NCBI GenBank assembly: GCA_020697375.1
Contig: JAJFBJ010000151.1
Coordinates: forward strand, 1-7,229
DNA: 7,229 nucleotides
Direction of reading: 5' to 3'
Source: Nitrospira sp.
GTDB lineage: Bacteria; Nitrospirota; Nitrospiria; Nitrospirales; Nitrospiraceae
In this document: one piece after another, positions 5,828 to 7,229 of the stretch
Layout: the number at the start of each line of letters is the position of its first letter
Numbering within the stretch: the stretch's first letter is position 1
Program-made: the position numbers and the translations under genes
The notes under the pieces: generated by a model
The model's input: only the letters and a program-made list of their open reading frames with translations
Database searches by the model: none
What the model was told of the DNA's origin: nothing

Positions 5828-7229
5828 ATGACCGCCTCCGCCACTTCCCATTGGTTCACCGGCGGGGGAGACATGGCACGTCGCATTCGTACCCATCCTT
5901 GGAACAGCTCCCCCTCGGACCGATCGAACAATGGCCGGCGGTCCTGACCTCGACATTGGACATCTGCCTCAGCGCTCAATTTCCCATCGCTATCTATTGG
6001 GGCGCCGAGAGGTGGCTGCTGTACAACGACGCCTGGCGACCTATTCTCGGAGATAAACATCCCTGGGCCTCGGGCCGCCCTGCTCGGGAAGTCTGGCCGG
6101 AGATCTGGAGTGCGATCGAACCGCTGTTCGACACCGTCCGTGATACCGGTCAAGCGACCAGCATATCCATCCGGATGATCGCGAGTCGTACGTCACCGCT
6201 TACCTGTGGGCCGTAAAACAGGGCGTGCGATTTGAAGCGGCGGCGCGTTTCCGCCGTCACGAGGGGGCCTTCCGCCTGTTACGCTCAGTCGGTATGCCGA
6301 GCGGCTCGGCCGGCGGAGATTTCAGCGGCTATGTCGGGGCGAGCTTCGATATGACCGACCGCCAAGAGGCCGAAGCGCGTCTACAGCGGTGGAGCGCGGA
6401 TCTGGAACGCGCCGTCACTGAGAAGACCGCCGAGTTGATACGGTCGCAGGAACGGCTGCGGGCGCTGGCGACCGAGCTGAACTTGACGGAACAACGCGAG
6501 CGCCGGCGGCTGGCGACCGAGCTGCACGACCATCTGGCGCAGATGCTGGTGCTGGGGAAATTAAAACTCTCTCAAGCGGCGCGCATGCATCCCCTCCCCG
6601 CGGCCGGTCTGGCAGCCATCAAGGAAGTCGAGGAAGTGCTCACGCAGTCCCTCACCTACCGACCTGGCCCCGCCGGTGTTGCATGAGTTCGGGCTGTTGG
6701 CCGCGCTGCCTTGGCTGGCGGAGCAGATGAAACGGTACGACCTGACCGTCGCCGTCGAGGTGCCTCAGAACGAGGATCTGCAACTCCCCGCAGACCGCCT
6801 CGTGCTCATCTTCCAATCCGTCAGAGAGCTGTTGATGAACGCCGCCAAACATGCTCACATCGATCGGGTGACCGTGACGTTGAAATGGCGCGACCGGGAG
6901 TTGCGCATCGAAGTCCAGGACAGAGGCAGGGGTTTCGATCCCGCCGTTCTCGGCGCGGCGGCGCAGCCAGCCTCCACTCGCGGTTTCGGATTATTCAGCA
7001 TACGCGAGCGGATGCTCGCGCTCGACGGTCGATTGGAGGTGATGGCCTCTCCCGGCCGGGGCACCAAGGCGACGGATCCTTCCCCTCTCGTCACCGGCGC
7101 AGCTGGGTGGCGAGGTCGATGCGCCCGTGATGCCTCCGATGAGGGGCCAGAATGCCGGTCTTTCCCTCCCGGCTCAGGCGAACGGGCCGGCCACGACGGA
7201 ACCGATGCCGCTCCGACCACAGATTCGTC
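5828..7229 (+). pseudogene. Frame-disrupted PAS / HisKA_3 / HATPase histidine kinase, right end outside the window
   Basis: One kinase is readable only by switching frames. 5828-5914: FTGGGDMARRIRTHPW, the usual N-terminus of this family. After a C5 tract (5910-5914) that needs one more C, about 5911-6155 in the next frame encodes LGPIEQWPAVL and a PAS domain (LLYNDAWRPILG, VWPEIW). At about 6155-6168 it jumps to HPDDRESYV, the second half of a PAS_3 domain, ending GYVGASFDMTDRQEAEARL, then a coiled coil and the HisKA_3 box (ERRRLATELHDHLAQ, phospho-His codon 6525-6527). At about 6657-6661 the frame shifts again, apparently losing about five residues, into LAPPVLHEFGLL and a HATPase with ELLMNAAKHA, DRGRGF and RGFGLFSIRERM. 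At 7074-7075 an extra G shifts the frame; removing it restores TILPLSSPAQLGGEV through PLRPQIRV at the edge, which looks like the linker into a receiver domain. No signal peptide is seen. The start is uncertain (ATG 5828, or TTG 5723 further up), with no good ribosome site. Sequencing error is the main alternative, although all neighbouring genes are intact. Confidence 0.8.

Noticed and set aside
5788..6216. A separate small PAS protein
   Set aside because: Its N-terminal residues are out of frame with the conserved FTGGGDMARR start and its C-terminus ends abruptly inside the PAS fold. It is better explained as a piece of the disrupted kinase.

Overview
The window looks like chromosomal DNA from a GC-rich Gram-negative bacterium, most probably a Nitrospira-type (Nitrospirota) organism. 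That is inference from family resemblance: a small zinc-ribbon/winged-helix protein, small secreted and membrane-anchored beta-domain proteins, a Cys-rich copper-storage protein and a multi-PAS histidine kinase. No rRNA or other taxonomic marker is present, and I see no tRNA, CRISPR array or insertion sequence.

Layout. 1-156: no supportable gene. 157-942: promoter and a secreted beta-domain protein, followed by a 13-bp hairpin (964-996). 1019-1580: second promoter and a zinc-ribbon plus winged-helix protein. 1577-4559, minus strand: an apparent two-gene operon of a phospholipase-D/VTT membrane fusion and an endonuclease/exonuclease/phosphatase (EEP) protein, the pairing seen in E. coli clsB-ybhP. 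4560-4755: divergent intergenic region with two regulatory sites. 4756-5635: a cytosolic four-helix-bundle copper-storage (Csp) protein and a single-pass membrane protein with a beta domain related to that of the first gene. 5663-7229: another promoter of the same design, then a PAS-HisKA_3-HATPase histidine kinase that is broken by at least four frame disruptions and runs off the window.

The most interesting signal is not a gene. Four intergenic regions carry the same promoter architecture: a 20-bp dyad built on CTAG-N8-CTAG, then exactly 23 bases, then a TA-starting -10-like hexamer (TATAAA, TACTAT, TACACT, TACAAA). No position has a good -35 box. The dyad would be centred near -43, the place of a class II activator and the size of a LuxR/NarL-type operator. 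The window therefore looks like part of a regulon joining envelope or periplasmic proteins, a regulator-like protein, copper storage and a sensor kinase. The kinase is of the class that partners NarL/LuxR-type response regulators and itself sits behind one of the sites, so a regulator encoded just beyond the right edge is a natural candidate for the DNA-binding factor. The kinase reading frame is damaged here, so either the sensor has decayed or this stretch has sequence errors.
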